Of a stretch of DNA of 44,525 nucleotides, positions 1 through 8,501 are shown piece after piece; the stretch's first letter is position 1; each line of letters begins with the position of its first letter. A model generated the notes under the pieces. It was not told the origin of the DNA, made no database searches, and worked only from the letters and a program-made list of their open reading frames with translations. Source of the stretch: Vicinamibacteria bacterium (lineage in GTDB: Bacteria > Acidobacteriota > Vicinamibacteria > Fen-336 > JAGNNV01); contig JAIBCN010000079.1 in NCBI GenBank assembly GCA_019694155.1, positions 1 through 44,525 of the forward strand, read 5' to 3'. The position numbers were made by a program, and so were the translations under genes.

Positions 1-2
1 GA

Positions 3-467
3 ACGGGCTCGGGACTTCTCGCGCTTCTCGCCGCCCGATCAGGCGCTCGGGCCCTTGCCCTCGACATCAACCCCGAAGCCGTCGGCTGCGCTTCTCGAAA
101 CGCACGACGCAACGGGCTTGCCGAGCGAATGGAGGTCGTGGAGTCGGACGTGTTCGACGCGGTCGAACCGGCGCGCCGTTTCAATCTGGTGGTGACGAAT
201 CCGCCCTTCTACCCTCGAACCGCGCAGGAGCCCTCCGATCACGCCTTCGCCTCCGGCCTCGACCATGCATTCTTCACGAAACTCGCAGCAGGCCTCTCCG
301 CGCGACTGAAGCCGAAGGGGAGACTCATCATGATTCACTCCTCCGACACGGACTTCGCGCCGATCGCACGGCAATTCGAGGCCCGCGGCCTCTCTTGGCG
401 CGTCTCCGCGAAGCATCGAGGCCTCTTCGAGACCCTGACCATCCGAGAGTTCCGTCGCGCTGGTTAG
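3..467 (+). CDS. SAM-dependent methyltransferase, MTS domain (5' truncated)
   Basis: The reading frame is open from the window edge, so the N-terminus is missing. The first visible residues, TGSGLLALLAARSGARALAL, form the glycine-rich SAM-binding motif I region, followed by an acidic DIN that ends strand 2. About 60 residues on comes VVTNPPFY, the NPP(Y/F) motif of amino- or base-methylating enzymes of the methyltransferase-small (RsmC/RlmG/PrmC-like) group. The C-terminal half (KPKGRLIMIHSSDTDF, then an ETLTIREF strand) fits the last strands of the Rossmann-like fold. The substrate could be rRNA, tRNA or a protein glutamine; the visible part does not decide. The gene is convergent with the next one and their stop codons overlap by 4 nt. 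Confidence 0.8.
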   Translation, partial: TGSGLLALLAARSGARALALDINPEAVGCASRNARRNGLAERMEVVESDVFDAVEPARRFNLVVTNPPFYPRTAQEPSDHAFASGLDHAFFTKLAAGLSARLKPKGRLIMIHSSDTDFAPIARQFEARGLSWRVSAKHRGLFETLTIREFRRAG

Positions 468-1003
468 GAGCCGTCGCGCAGACGCCGCAGCAGTTCAAGA
501 CCCGCCGGCCAGTGGCCGTGACCGCTCTGGGCGTTGATGTGCCCGGCATCGCCGATGGTCAGAAGAGTGCTGCCCCACGCTCGGGCGAAGGCCGTGCCGC
601 GCTCCGGAGTGACGTACACGTCGTTGGCGCTCATGACGACGATCGAGGGGAACCCCAGTCGAACGAGCGGCATGGGAGAAAAGCCCGTCGGGCCTTTCGG
701 ATAGGCGGGCGCCTCCGGGTCACTCGGCGCCACGAGCAGGGCGCCTCGAACCCTGCCCGCGGGATGCGAGGCCGCCCAATGAGCGACGAGAGCGCAGGCG
801 GAACTGTGCGCCACCAGAACCGCGCCTTCGTGCCGCGCAATCGCGGCGTCCAGCGTGGCCACCCACTCGGCGCACTCGGGTCGCGCCCACTCGCGCTGCA
901 CGACCCGATGAAAGCCGGGGTTCGTGCGCTCCCAGAGCGTCTGCCAGTGCTCCGGGCCGGAGTCGTAGAGTCCCGGCAGAATCAGAACGGGCGTTTCAGT
1001 CAT
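464..1003 (-). CDS. RBBP9/YdeN-type serine hydrolase (alpha/beta hydrolase)
   Basis: The 179-aa product is a minimal alpha/beta hydrolase, the usual size for the RBBP9/YdeN family. The N-terminus has LPGLYDSGPEHWQTLWE, typical of that family, whose members carry a G-x-SGP-x-HW motif after strand 1. The nucleophile elbow is AHSSA with Ser67 as likely nucleophile, in place of the usual GHSSG. The acid is probably Asp128 (SANDVYV) and the base His155 (GDAGHIN). There is no signal peptide, so it should be cytoplasmic. Family substrates are poorly known, usually small esters or peptides. It lies 22 nt downstream of the sulfatase-fold gene on the same strand and may be the last gene of the large radical SAM operon, although its function does not require that. 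Confidence 0.85.
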   Translation of the reverse strand: MTETPVLILPGLYDSGPEHWQTLWERTNPGFHRVVQREWARPECAEWVATLDAAIARHEGAVLVAHSSACALVAHWAASHPAGRVRGALLVAPSDPEAPAYPKGPTGFSPMPLVRLGFPSIVVMSANDVYVTPERGTAFARAWGSTLLTIGDAGHINAQSGHGHWPAGLELLRRLRDGS

Positions 1004-1025
1004 TCAGTCCTCGCATGAAAGCCGC

Positions 1026-2999
1026 CTATCTCACGTAACCGAGCGCGCGCAGGCGCTCTTCGGCCGCGGGGTCCGGGACGGCGCCGCGCACCGAACCTGG
1101 CCCCGCCAGCTGCCGCAACAGGAGGCTCATCGCCCGCGCCTGTTCCGGTTCCCGCGCGGCGAGGTTTTGGACCTCGCCTGGATCCTGCTCCAGGTCGAAG
1201 AGCGCGGATTCGACGTGAGGGCCCTCGATGTATTTGAAGGGCCAGAGAACGAGAGCGGAGAGGTCCCCGCGGGGATAGCTCGCGGGCAGATCTCCCTGCG
1301 CGCCGGGACGGTGTTCCATCACGACCGCTCGACGCTCGGAGAAGTTCCGTGAGTCGAGGCCCGGCTCCAACGCCACGCCGGCGGACTGCGCGAGGTATCC
1401 GAAAACATCCACGAGCTGCACCGGCGTGTCGCGGACGGCCCCCGCTTTGAGCCCGGGACCGTTCAGGATGAGGGGAATCCGGGTGGCCGCCTCGTCGAGG
1501 GAGTTACGGTGCCCGAAGCGAGCGTGCTCCCCAAGCGACTCTCCATGATCCGAAGTCACGACCACGATGGTCTCCCCTCCCCCTGTCCTGTCCGCCACTG
1601 CGTCGAGGAGGCGCCCCAGGCTCCGGTCCAGGGAGGAGAGCGCCTCGTCGTACCGAGCCCGCAGGATCTCCGTCTCGACGGGCGTGGGGGCGCCCGCCCG
1701 CAGGTACCTTCCCAGAACGGCACCCTGCTCATCTTCAGTATCGAGCCCGGCCGGGCCGAAGCGTCCGAGATCCCGCTCTTCGGGAATCCAGGGGAGATGC
1801 GCCTCCATGAGATTCACGAACAGGAAGCGCGGCCTCGCCTCGGGACGCCGCCAGAAATCGAGAGCGCGATCCACCACCCAGGGCGCGCGCATCGAAGGGC
1901 CCGGGAATCCCGAGGCCAGGCTGCGAAGGCCCGGAGCGCGGGGAAAGGCGCCGATGATGTCGAAGAACCACGGATGGAATGCATAGGGGCGCAGCGGCTC
2001 GGCCTCCACCCGCTCGAAGCCGCGCAGCAGCGGGCCCTCTCCTCCGAACACACCGAAGTTCGCTGCGACCGCGGCCGTGGCGTAGCCCGCGCGGCGCAGA
2101 CGGGCGGCGAGAAAGAGGTCGGGCGAGGCCCGCTCGAAGGCGTCGAACCCGGAGTCGTAGCGGTGCCGGCCGGGACGGACCCCGGAAAAGAGCGACGCGT
2201 GGGCGGGAAGCGTCCACGAGGCGTCGGTCCACGCGCGTCTGAACGTCGTCGATCGGCGGGCGAAAGCCTCGAGGTTCGGCATGGTGTCGCGCGCGTGTCC
2301 GTAGGAAGCAAGCGCCTGGGCGCGCACGGTATCGAGGACAACGAGGACGATGTCCGGCCGCCGGGCCGGCGCCGGCATCGGCGGAGCCCCGGCCGGAGGC
2401 GCGGGTGCGAAGGGCGGACGGCTCCACAGGCCCAGACTCACGATCGGGCCGAGCAGGAAGACGGGGCCCACTTTCGGCCATCGCGCCACGAAGGCCCGAA
2501 GCAGAACGAAGGCCAGCAGTCCGGCCACGACGCCGAGCGAGAGCGCTCTCTCCTGCCCCACCAGATCAGAAACGCGGGTCGCCGTGGCCACACGGCCCAT
2601 GAGAATCGGCAGGACGATTCCCACGGTCAAGCCGAAGAGAAACGGAGGCGATTGCGTCTTCGACTCCGTTCGCGCGCGCAGAGCGAGGAGGATTCCCACC
2701 GCCCCCACAGACAGAGCGAGGAGACTCCAGTCGCGTGAGGCCGCGGCGCCCGCCAGGGGTCGCGACACCCGCAGCAGGCCCACCAGGAAGGGCAGCCACA
2801 AGTCGAGGCCGTGAGCGGGAAGCATGGTCGCGAGGGCCCAGGCCGCGGCCACGGCAACGGGCAGATAGGCGATGAAGGCGGCCGCGAAAAAAGCCCCGGA
2901 AGCGGCCGAGGGACGTGGATATCCGGCGACGGTCTCCGTTGCAGCGAGGATGAGCGTTACCACGAACCCGGCGAGAGCACTGCGAGGAAGCGTCTTCAC
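1026..2999 (-). CDS. Membrane-anchored sulfatase/phosphoglycerol-transferase-fold enzyme with Thr nucleophile
   Basis: This is a 657-aa protein. Residues 1-195 hold about five or six hydrophobic segments, followed by a Pro/Ala-rich linker (196-214). A sulfatase/alkaline-phosphatase-fold domain begins at RRPDIVLVVLDTVRA (metal-binding Asp223). The nucleophile motif is SWTLPAHASLFSG, placing Thr263 where true sulfatases have the Cys or Ser of C/S-x-P-x-R that becomes formylglycine. The Arg of that motif is His here. VTSDHGESLGEH supplies the later metal ligands. A Thr nucleophile with N-terminal membrane helices resembles LtaS/OpgB/EptA-type phospho-group transferases more than sulfatases. I infer transfer or hydrolysis of a phosphoester head group on the outer face of the inner membrane. 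It is separated by 7 nt from the upstream radical SAM gene and is probably the downstream decorating step of the cluster. Confidence 0.8.
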   Translation of the reverse strand: MKTLPRSALAGFVVTLILAATETVAGYPRPSAASGAFFAAAFIAYLPVAVAAAWALATMLPAHGLDLWLPFLVGLLRVSRPLAGAAASRDWSLLALSVGAVGILLALRARTESKTQSPPFLFGLTVGIVLPILMGRVATATRVSDLVGQERALSLGVVAGLLAFVLLRAFVARWPKVGPVFLLGPIVSLGLWSRPPFAPAPPAGAPPMPAPARRPDIVLVVLDTVRAQALASYGHARDTMPNLEAFARRSTTFRRAWTDASWTLPAHASLFSGVRPGRHRYDSGFDAFERASPDLFLAARLRRAGYATAAVAANFGVFGGEGPLLRGFERVEAEPLRPYAFHPWFFDIIGAFPRAPGLRSLASGFPGPSMRAPWVVDRALDFWRRPEARPRFLFVNLMEAHLPWIPEERDLGRFGPAGLDTEDEQGAVLGRYLRAGAPTPVETEILRARYDEALSSLDRSLGRLLDAVADRTGGGETIVVVTSDHGESLGEHARFGHRNSLDEAATRIPLILNGPGLKAGAVRDTPVQLVDVFGYLAQSAGVALEPGLDSRNFSERRAVVMEHRPGAQGDLPASYPRGDLSALVLWPFKYIEGPHVESALFDLEQDPGEVQNLAAREPEQARAMSLLLRQLAGPGSVRGAVPDPAAEERLRALGYVR

Positions 3000-3006
3000 G
3001 CGCCCC

Positions 3007-4515
3007 TCAAAATCCCGCGGTCTCGGGACGCTGGTAGCGGAAGAGCTTCTGCAGGGCGCGAAGCTCGTAGGGCGCCTCGTAGACGCTCAGGCGGTACCGC
3101 CAGCCGGACGCCGCGCGAAGGACGGCACGACGCCAGCCGGTCAGGGTGGGATCAGTGCTCGTGGGGTGATACGCGTTGAGCACCCGTTCGAAGTTCCGGA
3201 TCCGCCGCCGCTGCCCGGCGTCGATCCAGGGAAGCCGGTCGGACCGGCGGCGCGAGACCTCTCGCCACGAAGGCGACGTCCACTCGTCCAGGGTTTTCGG
3301 AAAAGCGAATCCCTTTCCGCTGGCCGCTTCGAGGAGTTCGCCAGCCACGGGAACCGGGGTGTACTGATACAGGATGATCTCGGCCTCGGGGTGCTTCTCC
3401 TTGACCTGTTTCACGAAAGTGAGAGTGCACTCGATGTCCGCCGCGGGATCCGGCGGATTCCCGAGAACGAAGGAGAACTCGGGAACCACCCCAAACGCGC
3501 GCATGCGAGCGGCCAGCTCGAGCGTCATCTGCGGCGTGAGCACCCCGCCCTTGTCCATACGCGCGAGGGCCTCCGCCGAACCCGACTCCGCGCCCAGGAA
3601 GATCATGCGAAGACCGCTTTTCGCCATGGACTCCCAGGTCTTGTCCTTGAACTTCAGCAGCGTGTCGATCCGCCCCTCGCCCCACCAGCTGAAGCCCAGG
3701 GGGGCGATTCTCGCTGCGATATCCGCGCAGCGTTCCTCATGCGTGAAGAAATTGTTGTCGTAGAACTCGACGGCGTCCACTTCCCACTCGTCCCGATAAC
3801 GCCGCAGGTTCCGCTCGACTCGCGCTGCGGATTGCGCGTTCCAGCGTCCCCTCGCGAGACTCACGACACCGCAGAAGTTGCACAGAAACGGGCAGCCATA
3901 GCTCGAGTGATAACCGAGGGTCCGCTTCCCCAGGAAGGTGGCTCTCGGGTATGCGGCCATCTCGATGCGGTGGAAGGGGAACTCCGGAAGAGCCTCGATG
4001 TCGGGAACCCGGGCCACCTCGCCCAGAGCCACCGTCCCGTCGGCGCGGCGGAACGCGAGGCCGGGCGTGCCCTCCGCGCGGGGATCCCGGCCGGAAGACA
4101 GAGCGCGCAGCAGGCTCAAGGCCGTGAACTCGCCGTGTCCCCGGATCGCGAAGTCGACCCACTCCCCGCCCAGGCAGGCCTCCGCGTGTTCGGTTGGAAA
4201 GTAGCCGCCCCAGATGACGATCGCTTGCGGGGCCGCGGTCTTGAGCGCGCGGGTACGCTCGAACGCATCCTCCAGTTGCGGCCCCGGCATCACCGTCATT
4301 CCGAAGACGGTGACGCCGGCGTCGAGGGCCGCTCGAAGCACCGCATCCGGGTCGGGCGTCGCGTTCCCGTCCACGATCTCGTACTCGAACTCTCCCTCCA
4401 GGACCGCACCGATGGCGAGCAGTGAGAAGGGCACGATCCGCTTGGACGCGACATTCGAACGCGGGTTGTAGAGAACCACCCGCAAGGACCGGCCGTTCGG
4501 TTCGGTGGTCGGCAT
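3007..4515 (-). CDS. B12-binding-domain radical SAM protein (1)
   Basis: The 502-aa product has a cobalamin-binding-type Rossmann domain in residues about 10-170 (RVVLYNPRSNV; WGGYFPTEHAEACL; GHGEFTALSLL). A radical SAM barrel follows with the CxxxCxxC cluster at Cys208, Cys212 and Cys215 (SSYGCPFLCNFC), then FLGAESGS. This is the BchE/HpnJ-like class B layout, whose characterised members catalyse radical C-methylation or oxidative ring formation. The substrate cannot be read from sequence. The start was set at ATG 4515 because the B12 domain begins 10 residues later and this leaves 2 nt to the stop of the upstream gene; longer upstream reading lies inside that gene. No DxHxxG motif is visible in the B12 domain, as is common in this class. 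It is similar to the next two radical SAM genes. Confidence 0.9.
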   Translation of the reverse strand: MPTTEPNGRSLRVVLYNPRSNVASKRIVPFSLLAIGAVLEGEFEYEIVDGNATPDPDAVLRAALDAGVTVFGMTVMPGPQLEDAFERTRALKTAAPQAIVIWGGYFPTEHAEACLGGEWVDFAIRGHGEFTALSLLRALSSGRDPRAEGTPGLAFRRADGTVALGEVARVPDIEALPEFPFHRIEMAAYPRATFLGKRTLGYHSSYGCPFLCNFCGVVSLARGRWNAQSAARVERNLRRYRDEWEVDAVEFYDNNFFTHEERCADIAARIAPLGFSWWGEGRIDTLLKFKDKTWESMAKSGLRMIFLGAESGSAEALARMDKGGVLTPQMTLELAARMRAFGVVPEFSFVLGNPPDPAADIECTLTFVKQVKEKHPEAEIILYQYTPVPVAGELLEAASGKGFAFPKTLDEWTSPSWREVSRRRSDRLPWIDAGQRRRIRNFERVLNAYHPTSTDPTLTGWRRAVLRAASGWRYRLSVYEAPYELRALQKLFRYQRPETAGF

Positions 4516-4517
4516 CG

Positions 4518-6005
4518 TCAGTTGATGACGACCGGCTCCCTGGTTCCGAAGAGCCCCTTCACTTCCTTCCAGGCCCGCAGCGCCCAGACCTCGACGGGAA
4601 AACCCACGGCGAGACGACGGAGCCTGAAGCGCGCCATGGCCTGGAAGGCGCGCCGCACCAGATCCTTGAAGCCTTCGGGGCGATGGACCACCATCTTTCG
4701 CGCGGAATAGCCGATCCGGATGTAGTCCCGGATCCGCTGTATCCGCGCGTGCGCCTTCCCCTCGAGCCACGGCAGCTTCTGGATCTTCGGGTAGAAGATT
4801 GCCCACTCCTCGAGGGACGCGGGCTCCTGGACTCCGAGCCGCACCGCCTCGGGGAAGATCGGCGAGCCCGGGTAGGGCGAGAAGATATTGGTGAAGAAGG
4901 CCGCGTCGGGGTTGCGCTGTCCGATGGTGTCGACCATCGCGATGGTGTCCCGCAGGTCGGAATCGTCCTCTCCCGGCAGGCCGAAGATGAGGTTGAAGGA
5001 AGCCTCGACGCCCGCGCGATGACAGCGTTCGGCCGTGCGGTAGGCGGTCTCGAGATCCAGCCGCTTGTTGACGGTTTGGAGCACCCGCTTCGATCCTGAC
5101 TCGATGCCGAAGAAGATCCGCTTCAGACCGCTTCGGCGGAGGAGTTTGAGCTCGTCGTCGGAGAGACGGTCCACCTGGTCGGTGCGGGTCTGGATGAAGT
5201 AGCCGAACGTGGTCCCCTTCGACAGCAGCTTTTCGGCTATCTCCACCGCGCGATCGCGCCGCACCAGGTAGTTGTCGTCGATGATGTCGATGACGTCGAG
5301 GCGATAGCGAGCCGCGAGATCGCTCATCTCGTCCACCGTGCGATCGGCGTGGAGCGGCTTCCAGTTGCGGCCGTAGACGGAGGCATTCGAACAGTACGAG
5401 CAGTCCCAGGGGCAGCCGTGCGACGAGCAGTAGAGCAGCCAGCGGAACCCGTGGCACCGGCTCGCGTAGCGCTCGAAATCCACGATCTCGAAAGGCCGCC
5501 GGGGCAGGGCGTTGATGTCCGTGTAGCCGCGCGGCGTGTTCGCCACGATATCGGCGCCGCGTTTGAAGAACGCGCCGGCGACGCCCGTGAGATCGCGCTC
5601 CCCTTCGTTCCAACGCTCCACTATCTCCGCCAGCGTGATCTCGCCTTGCCCTTTCACGACCGCGTCGAAGAGCGGCGAGCGCAGGGTCTGCTCGGGCAGG
5701 ATCGACGGGTGCCATCCCCCGGCCACCACCGGAAGGTCCGGCCGCGCGGCGCGCGCGGCCGCGGCCACCGACACGCCCTGGGTGATCATGGGCCCGGTGA
5801 CCATGCTCACGCCGAGCGCGCAGGCTCCGTCGAGCGCCTGCAGCACCGCCTTCTCGGGATCGTCCTCCACCGCCGAATCGACGATACGCACTTCATGGCC
5901 CCTCGCGACGAGGGGGGCCGCGAGGTGGATGAGCGCCAGAGGAGGGGCTGCCTCGTCCGAGTAGTAGGACGGAAAGAAGAGAACCACCGGCTTTCTCGCG
6001 CTCAT
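4518..6005 (-). CDS. B12-binding-domain radical SAM protein (2)
   Basis: The 495-aa product has an N-terminal cobalamin-binding-like domain (PVVLFFPSYYSDEAAPP; VVAGGWHPSILPEQ; GQGEITLAEI) and the radical SAM cluster CxxxCxxC at Cys198, Cys202 and Cys205 (SSHGCPWDCSYC). These are followed by DIIDDNYLV, FFGIESGSKRVL and FGLPGEDDSDL, the normal strand-4 to strand-6 landmarks. The C-terminal 100 residues are basic and rich in aromatic residues, possibly a membrane-associating tail. The GGWHPS motif is shared with radical SAM protein 3, which marks the two as paralogues. It is 2 nt from the gene below and 19 nt from the gene above, so they are probably co-transcribed. Reaction class (radical methylation or C-C/C-S bond formation) is known only at family level. 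Confidence 0.92.
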   Translation of the reverse strand: MSARKPVVLFFPSYYSDEAAPPLALIHLAAPLVARGHEVRIVDSAVEDDPEKAVLQALDGACALGVSMVTGPMITQGVSVAAAARAARPDLPVVAGGWHPSILPEQTLRSPLFDAVVKGQGEITLAEIVERWNEGERDLTGVAGAFFKRGADIVANTPRGYTDINALPRRPFEIVDFERYASRCHGFRWLLYCSSHGCPWDCSYCSNASVYGRNWKPLHADRTVDEMSDLAARYRLDVIDIIDDNYLVRRDRAVEIAEKLLSKGTTFGYFIQTRTDQVDRLSDDELKLLRRSGLKRIFFGIESGSKRVLQTVNKRLDLETAYRTAERCHRAGVEASFNLIFGLPGEDDSDLRDTIAMVDTIGQRNPDAAFFTNIFSPYPGSPIFPEAVRLGVQEPASLEEWAIFYPKIQKLPWLEGKAHARIQRIRDYIRIGYSARKMVVHRPEGFKDLVRRAFQAMARFRLRRLAVGFPVEVWALRAWKEVKGLFGTREPVVIN

Positions 6006-6024
6006 CGCCGCCCCATCCTCATCC

Positions 6025-7470
6025 TCAGTTCTCCGCGATCACGGGCTGCTGGCGGGCGGGGATGCCCGTGCGCACCCGCTTCGAGAGGTCGACGAGGCGC
6101 CGTTCGAAGTCGAATCGGTAGAAATCGAAGCGGACGCGAAGCTTCGCGAACCACTGCGCCACCTGTTTCCCGAACGCTCCCTGCGCGGGCTCGAACGCGT
6201 ACCGGAAATAGAAGTTGTAGCGGGGTACGAATTTGCGCACCGGCTCCGAGATCCAGGGGCCGATCGAGTGATCGAGGTCCACGTGCTCCCAGTCTTCCAA
6301 CCGCCTCGGGGCTTCGAAGCCGAGCGCAGGCATCCGTTCGGAAAGCTCGGTGCCGGGGTACGGAGCGTAGAAGTAGATGGGAGTCTCGAAGGCTCCGTTG
6401 ATCCGGCGCAGGGCCTTCACCGTGCGGTAGGTGTCGGCGAGAGAGGCCGGCGACTCGTTCGGAAAGCCCGCGATGAAGGAGAAGCGCGCGCCGATCCCCG
6501 CCTCGTCGAGCTTCTCCGCGGTCTCCAGGACCTCGGCCACGAGCGTTCCCTTCTTGATGCTCTGCAGAACCTCGGGCGATCCGCTCTCCGCCCCCACGTT
6601 CACCTTGTAGCAGCCGCTGTTTCGCATGAGGGCGAACTGCTCCTTGGTCAGGCGCCGCAGCAGGTCCGCGCGCCCCGTTCCGAACCACTGGATGCGCACG
6701 TTCTTCTCGATGAGGCCGGTGGCGATCGCTTCCGCGCGCTTGAGGTCGGTGAAGAAGTTGTCGTCATTGAAGAAGACCTGATCCAGCCGGTATCGCGCCT
6801 TGAGTTCGGCGACCTCCGACACCACCCGCTCCGCGGAAAGGCCGCTCCACCGCTGCTTGTAGACCATGGGGTCCGCGCAGAAGCTGCATTCGAAGGGGCA
6901 CCCCTGCGACGAGCAGTAGTCGAGCCGGCGGGCGCCGCGAAAGGCGAAGTACTTCTCCATGTTGACGAGGCCGAAGTCGGCGCGCGGAAACGCGTTCACG
7001 TTCTGGAAAGGCCGCGACGGGTTCTTCACCACGACGCCGTCCCGCTTGAACGCGATCCCCGCCACCGGGTCGAGACTCTCGCCCGCCTGGAGCCTCAGTG
7101 CGATCTCGCGAAAGGTCTCTTCTCCCTGGCCGCTCACGCAGACGTCCACCCCGGCGGAGGCAAGGCATTGCTCGGGCAGGAGCGAGGGGTGCCACCCTCC
7201 CCAGATGATCGGCACTTTGGGATTCCGGCGCTTCACCGCGCGGCTCGCGCGGAGCGCGTCCAGGATGGGCTTTCCCGTGAGGACGGTGACGCCCACGCAC
7301 AAAGCGTCGTCCGAGAGCTCGGCGAGCGTCGACTCCGGCGTCAGCTCGATCCGACCGTCGATGATCCGCACGTCGAATTCGGGGAGCATGGAACCGACGT
7401 GAATGAGAGCGAGAGGAAGGATGTGGCTTTCGCCCCTAGGGTTGTAGAGCAGGACCTTCGGGCGGTTCAC
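6025..7470 (-). CDS. B12-binding-domain radical SAM protein (3)
   Basis: The 481-aa product begins at a GTG that overlaps the stop of the upstream radical SAM gene as GTGA. The B12-type domain (KVLLYNPRGESHILPLALIH; IIWGGWHPSLLPEQC; SGQGEETF) spans residues about 4-150. The cluster-binding cysteines are Cys191, Cys195 and Cys198 (SSQGCPFECSFC). VFFNDDNFF, NVGAESGSPEVL and FIAGFPNESP follow in the expected order. It ends about 20 nt before the start of radical SAM protein 2. The GTG was chosen over longer readings because these would run through the preceding gene, and because residue 5 already starts the first beta strand. Specificity is unknown; it probably acts on the same scaffold as its neighbours. 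Confidence 0.92.
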   Translation of the reverse strand: MNRPKVLLYNPRGESHILPLALIHVGSMLPEFDVRIIDGRIELTPESTLAELSDDALCVGVTVLTGKPILDALRASRAVKRRNPKVPIIWGGWHPSLLPEQCLASAGVDVCVSGQGEETFREIALRLQAGESLDPVAGIAFKRDGVVVKNPSRPFQNVNAFPRADFGLVNMEKYFAFRGARRLDYCSSQGCPFECSFCADPMVYKQRWSGLSAERVVSEVAELKARYRLDQVFFNDDNFFTDLKRAEAIATGLIEKNVRIQWFGTGRADLLRRLTKEQFALMRNSGCYKVNVGAESGSPEVLQSIKKGTLVAEVLETAEKLDEAGIGARFSFIAGFPNESPASLADTYRTVKALRRINGAFETPIYFYAPYPGTELSERMPALGFEAPRRLEDWEHVDLDHSIGPWISEPVRKFVPRYNFYFRYAFEPAQGAFGKQVAQWFAKLRVRFDFYRFDFERRLVDLSKRVRTGIPARQQPVIAEN

Positions 7471-8501
7471 GCACTCACTCCCGATCGCTCCGTGCGCGCC
7501 CTGAGAGCGCGCCCGAGGACGGCTCTCACCCGCTCCGCGACGCCGTGGGCGCCCCGGGGCTGGAACTTGGGGCAAACACACCCCGCGCAGATCGGATTCC
7601 CCTCGCCCAGCCGGGCGAGCGCGGTCTCGTAGGCCGTGGATCTCCGTGCGGCGCCAAGGCCGTTCTCTCCGCCCACGGTGGCGACCGTCGCCTGAAAGAA
7701 GCAGGGGCGCAGCCCGCCATCCGCTTCCACGACCGAGGACCACTCGGGAGCATTGCAGGGGGGGGCTCTCCGCGGGTCCGCGCCGGCCAGGAGATCCGCC
7801 GCCATCCACGCGAGCTTTCGCGCGTCCTCGACTACGAAGCCGCCGAGTTCGCCCTTTTCATCGAGCCGCGAAACCGCTTCGAGCATCGCATGGATCCCGG
7901 CCTCGTCCGGCCGCAGGAAGCTCCGTGCCGAAGGGTCCCCGCCGAACGCTCCGCTCGCCGAGTCGGCGGGCAGAAAGGAAATCCCGTCGAGGCCAAGCGA
8001 GCGCGCGGCGGCCACCGTGTCTTCGAGGAGCGCGGCGTTCCGGCTCGACACCACCGATCGGCCGACCAGACGCGGCCGCCTTGCGAGCGAAAGAACGGAC
8101 GCGACCGACTCGCGCAATCGGGAGAACATCGAACTCCCCCGCGTGGCGTCGTGGACCGCCGGGGGCCCCTCCACGCTCACGTAGACCTCGTCGACCGCAT
8201 CGAGCCACGCGGACGCCGTTCGAAGGCCGAGCCCGTTCGTGGCGATCTGAACGGAGAGCCCGAGCCCCCTGGCGCCGCGAGCCAGGGCCTCGATGTGATC
8301 GCAGAGCAGCGGCTCCCCGCCCGTGAACAGGACGCTCCGGGCCCCGAGCGCCTTCGCCTCGGCGATCAGAGCCAGACGATCCTCACGGCCCAGGGCCGCC
8401 CGGAACCGGCCGCCCGGCTTCCAGATCGAGCAATGGGCGCAGGTCTGATCGCAGCGCGTGGAGACATGCATGACGAGCAGCCGCAGATCGCGCGGCTTCA
8501 T
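7467..8501 (-). CDS. Radical SAM protein with Cys-rich (SPASM-like) C-terminus
   Basis: The 344-aa product has no B12 domain. It opens directly with the radical SAM core: Cys17, Cys21 and Cys24 in STRCDQTCAHC, then FTGGEPLL (residues 59-66), the GGE SAM-binding motif of the MoaA/PqqE/anSME group. The C-terminal third carries further cysteines (PPCNAPEW, LRPCFFQ, and ICAGCVCPKF), a pattern like a SPASM or twitch domain that binds auxiliary Fe-S clusters. Such proteins usually modify peptides, amino acids or nucleosides. It is a different class from the five B12 radical SAM proteins around it. It overlaps the downstream gene by 4 nt (GTGA) and the upstream methyltransferase by 4 nt (ATGA), so translation is likely coupled. 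Confidence 0.88.
   Translation of the reverse strand: MKPRDLRLLVMHVSTRCDQTCAHCSIWKPGGRFRAALGREDRLALIAEAKALGARSVLFTGGEPLLCDHIEALARGARGLGLSVQIATNGLGLRTASAWLDAVDEVYVSVEGPPAVHDATRGSSMFSRLRESVASVLSLARRPRLVGRSVVSSRNAALLEDTVAAARSLGLDGISFLPADSASGAFGGDPSARSFLRPDEAGIHAMLEAVSRLDEKGELGGFVVEDARKLAWMAADLLAGADPRRAPPCNAPEWSSVVEADGGLRPCFFQATVATVGGENGLGAARRSTAYETALARLGEGNPICAGCVCPKFQPRGAHGVAERVRAVLGRALRARTERSGVSA

Noticed and set aside
1509..2738. Long open frame on the plus strand across the sulfatase-fold gene
   Set aside because: It is antisense to a clear domain-bearing gene, highly charged and low in complexity; long antisense frames are expected at this GC content.
2872..4425. 517-codon plus-strand frame over radical SAM protein 1
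   Set aside because: It shadows a gene with intact CxxxCxxC and B12 motifs, has no motif of its own, and crosses two genes.
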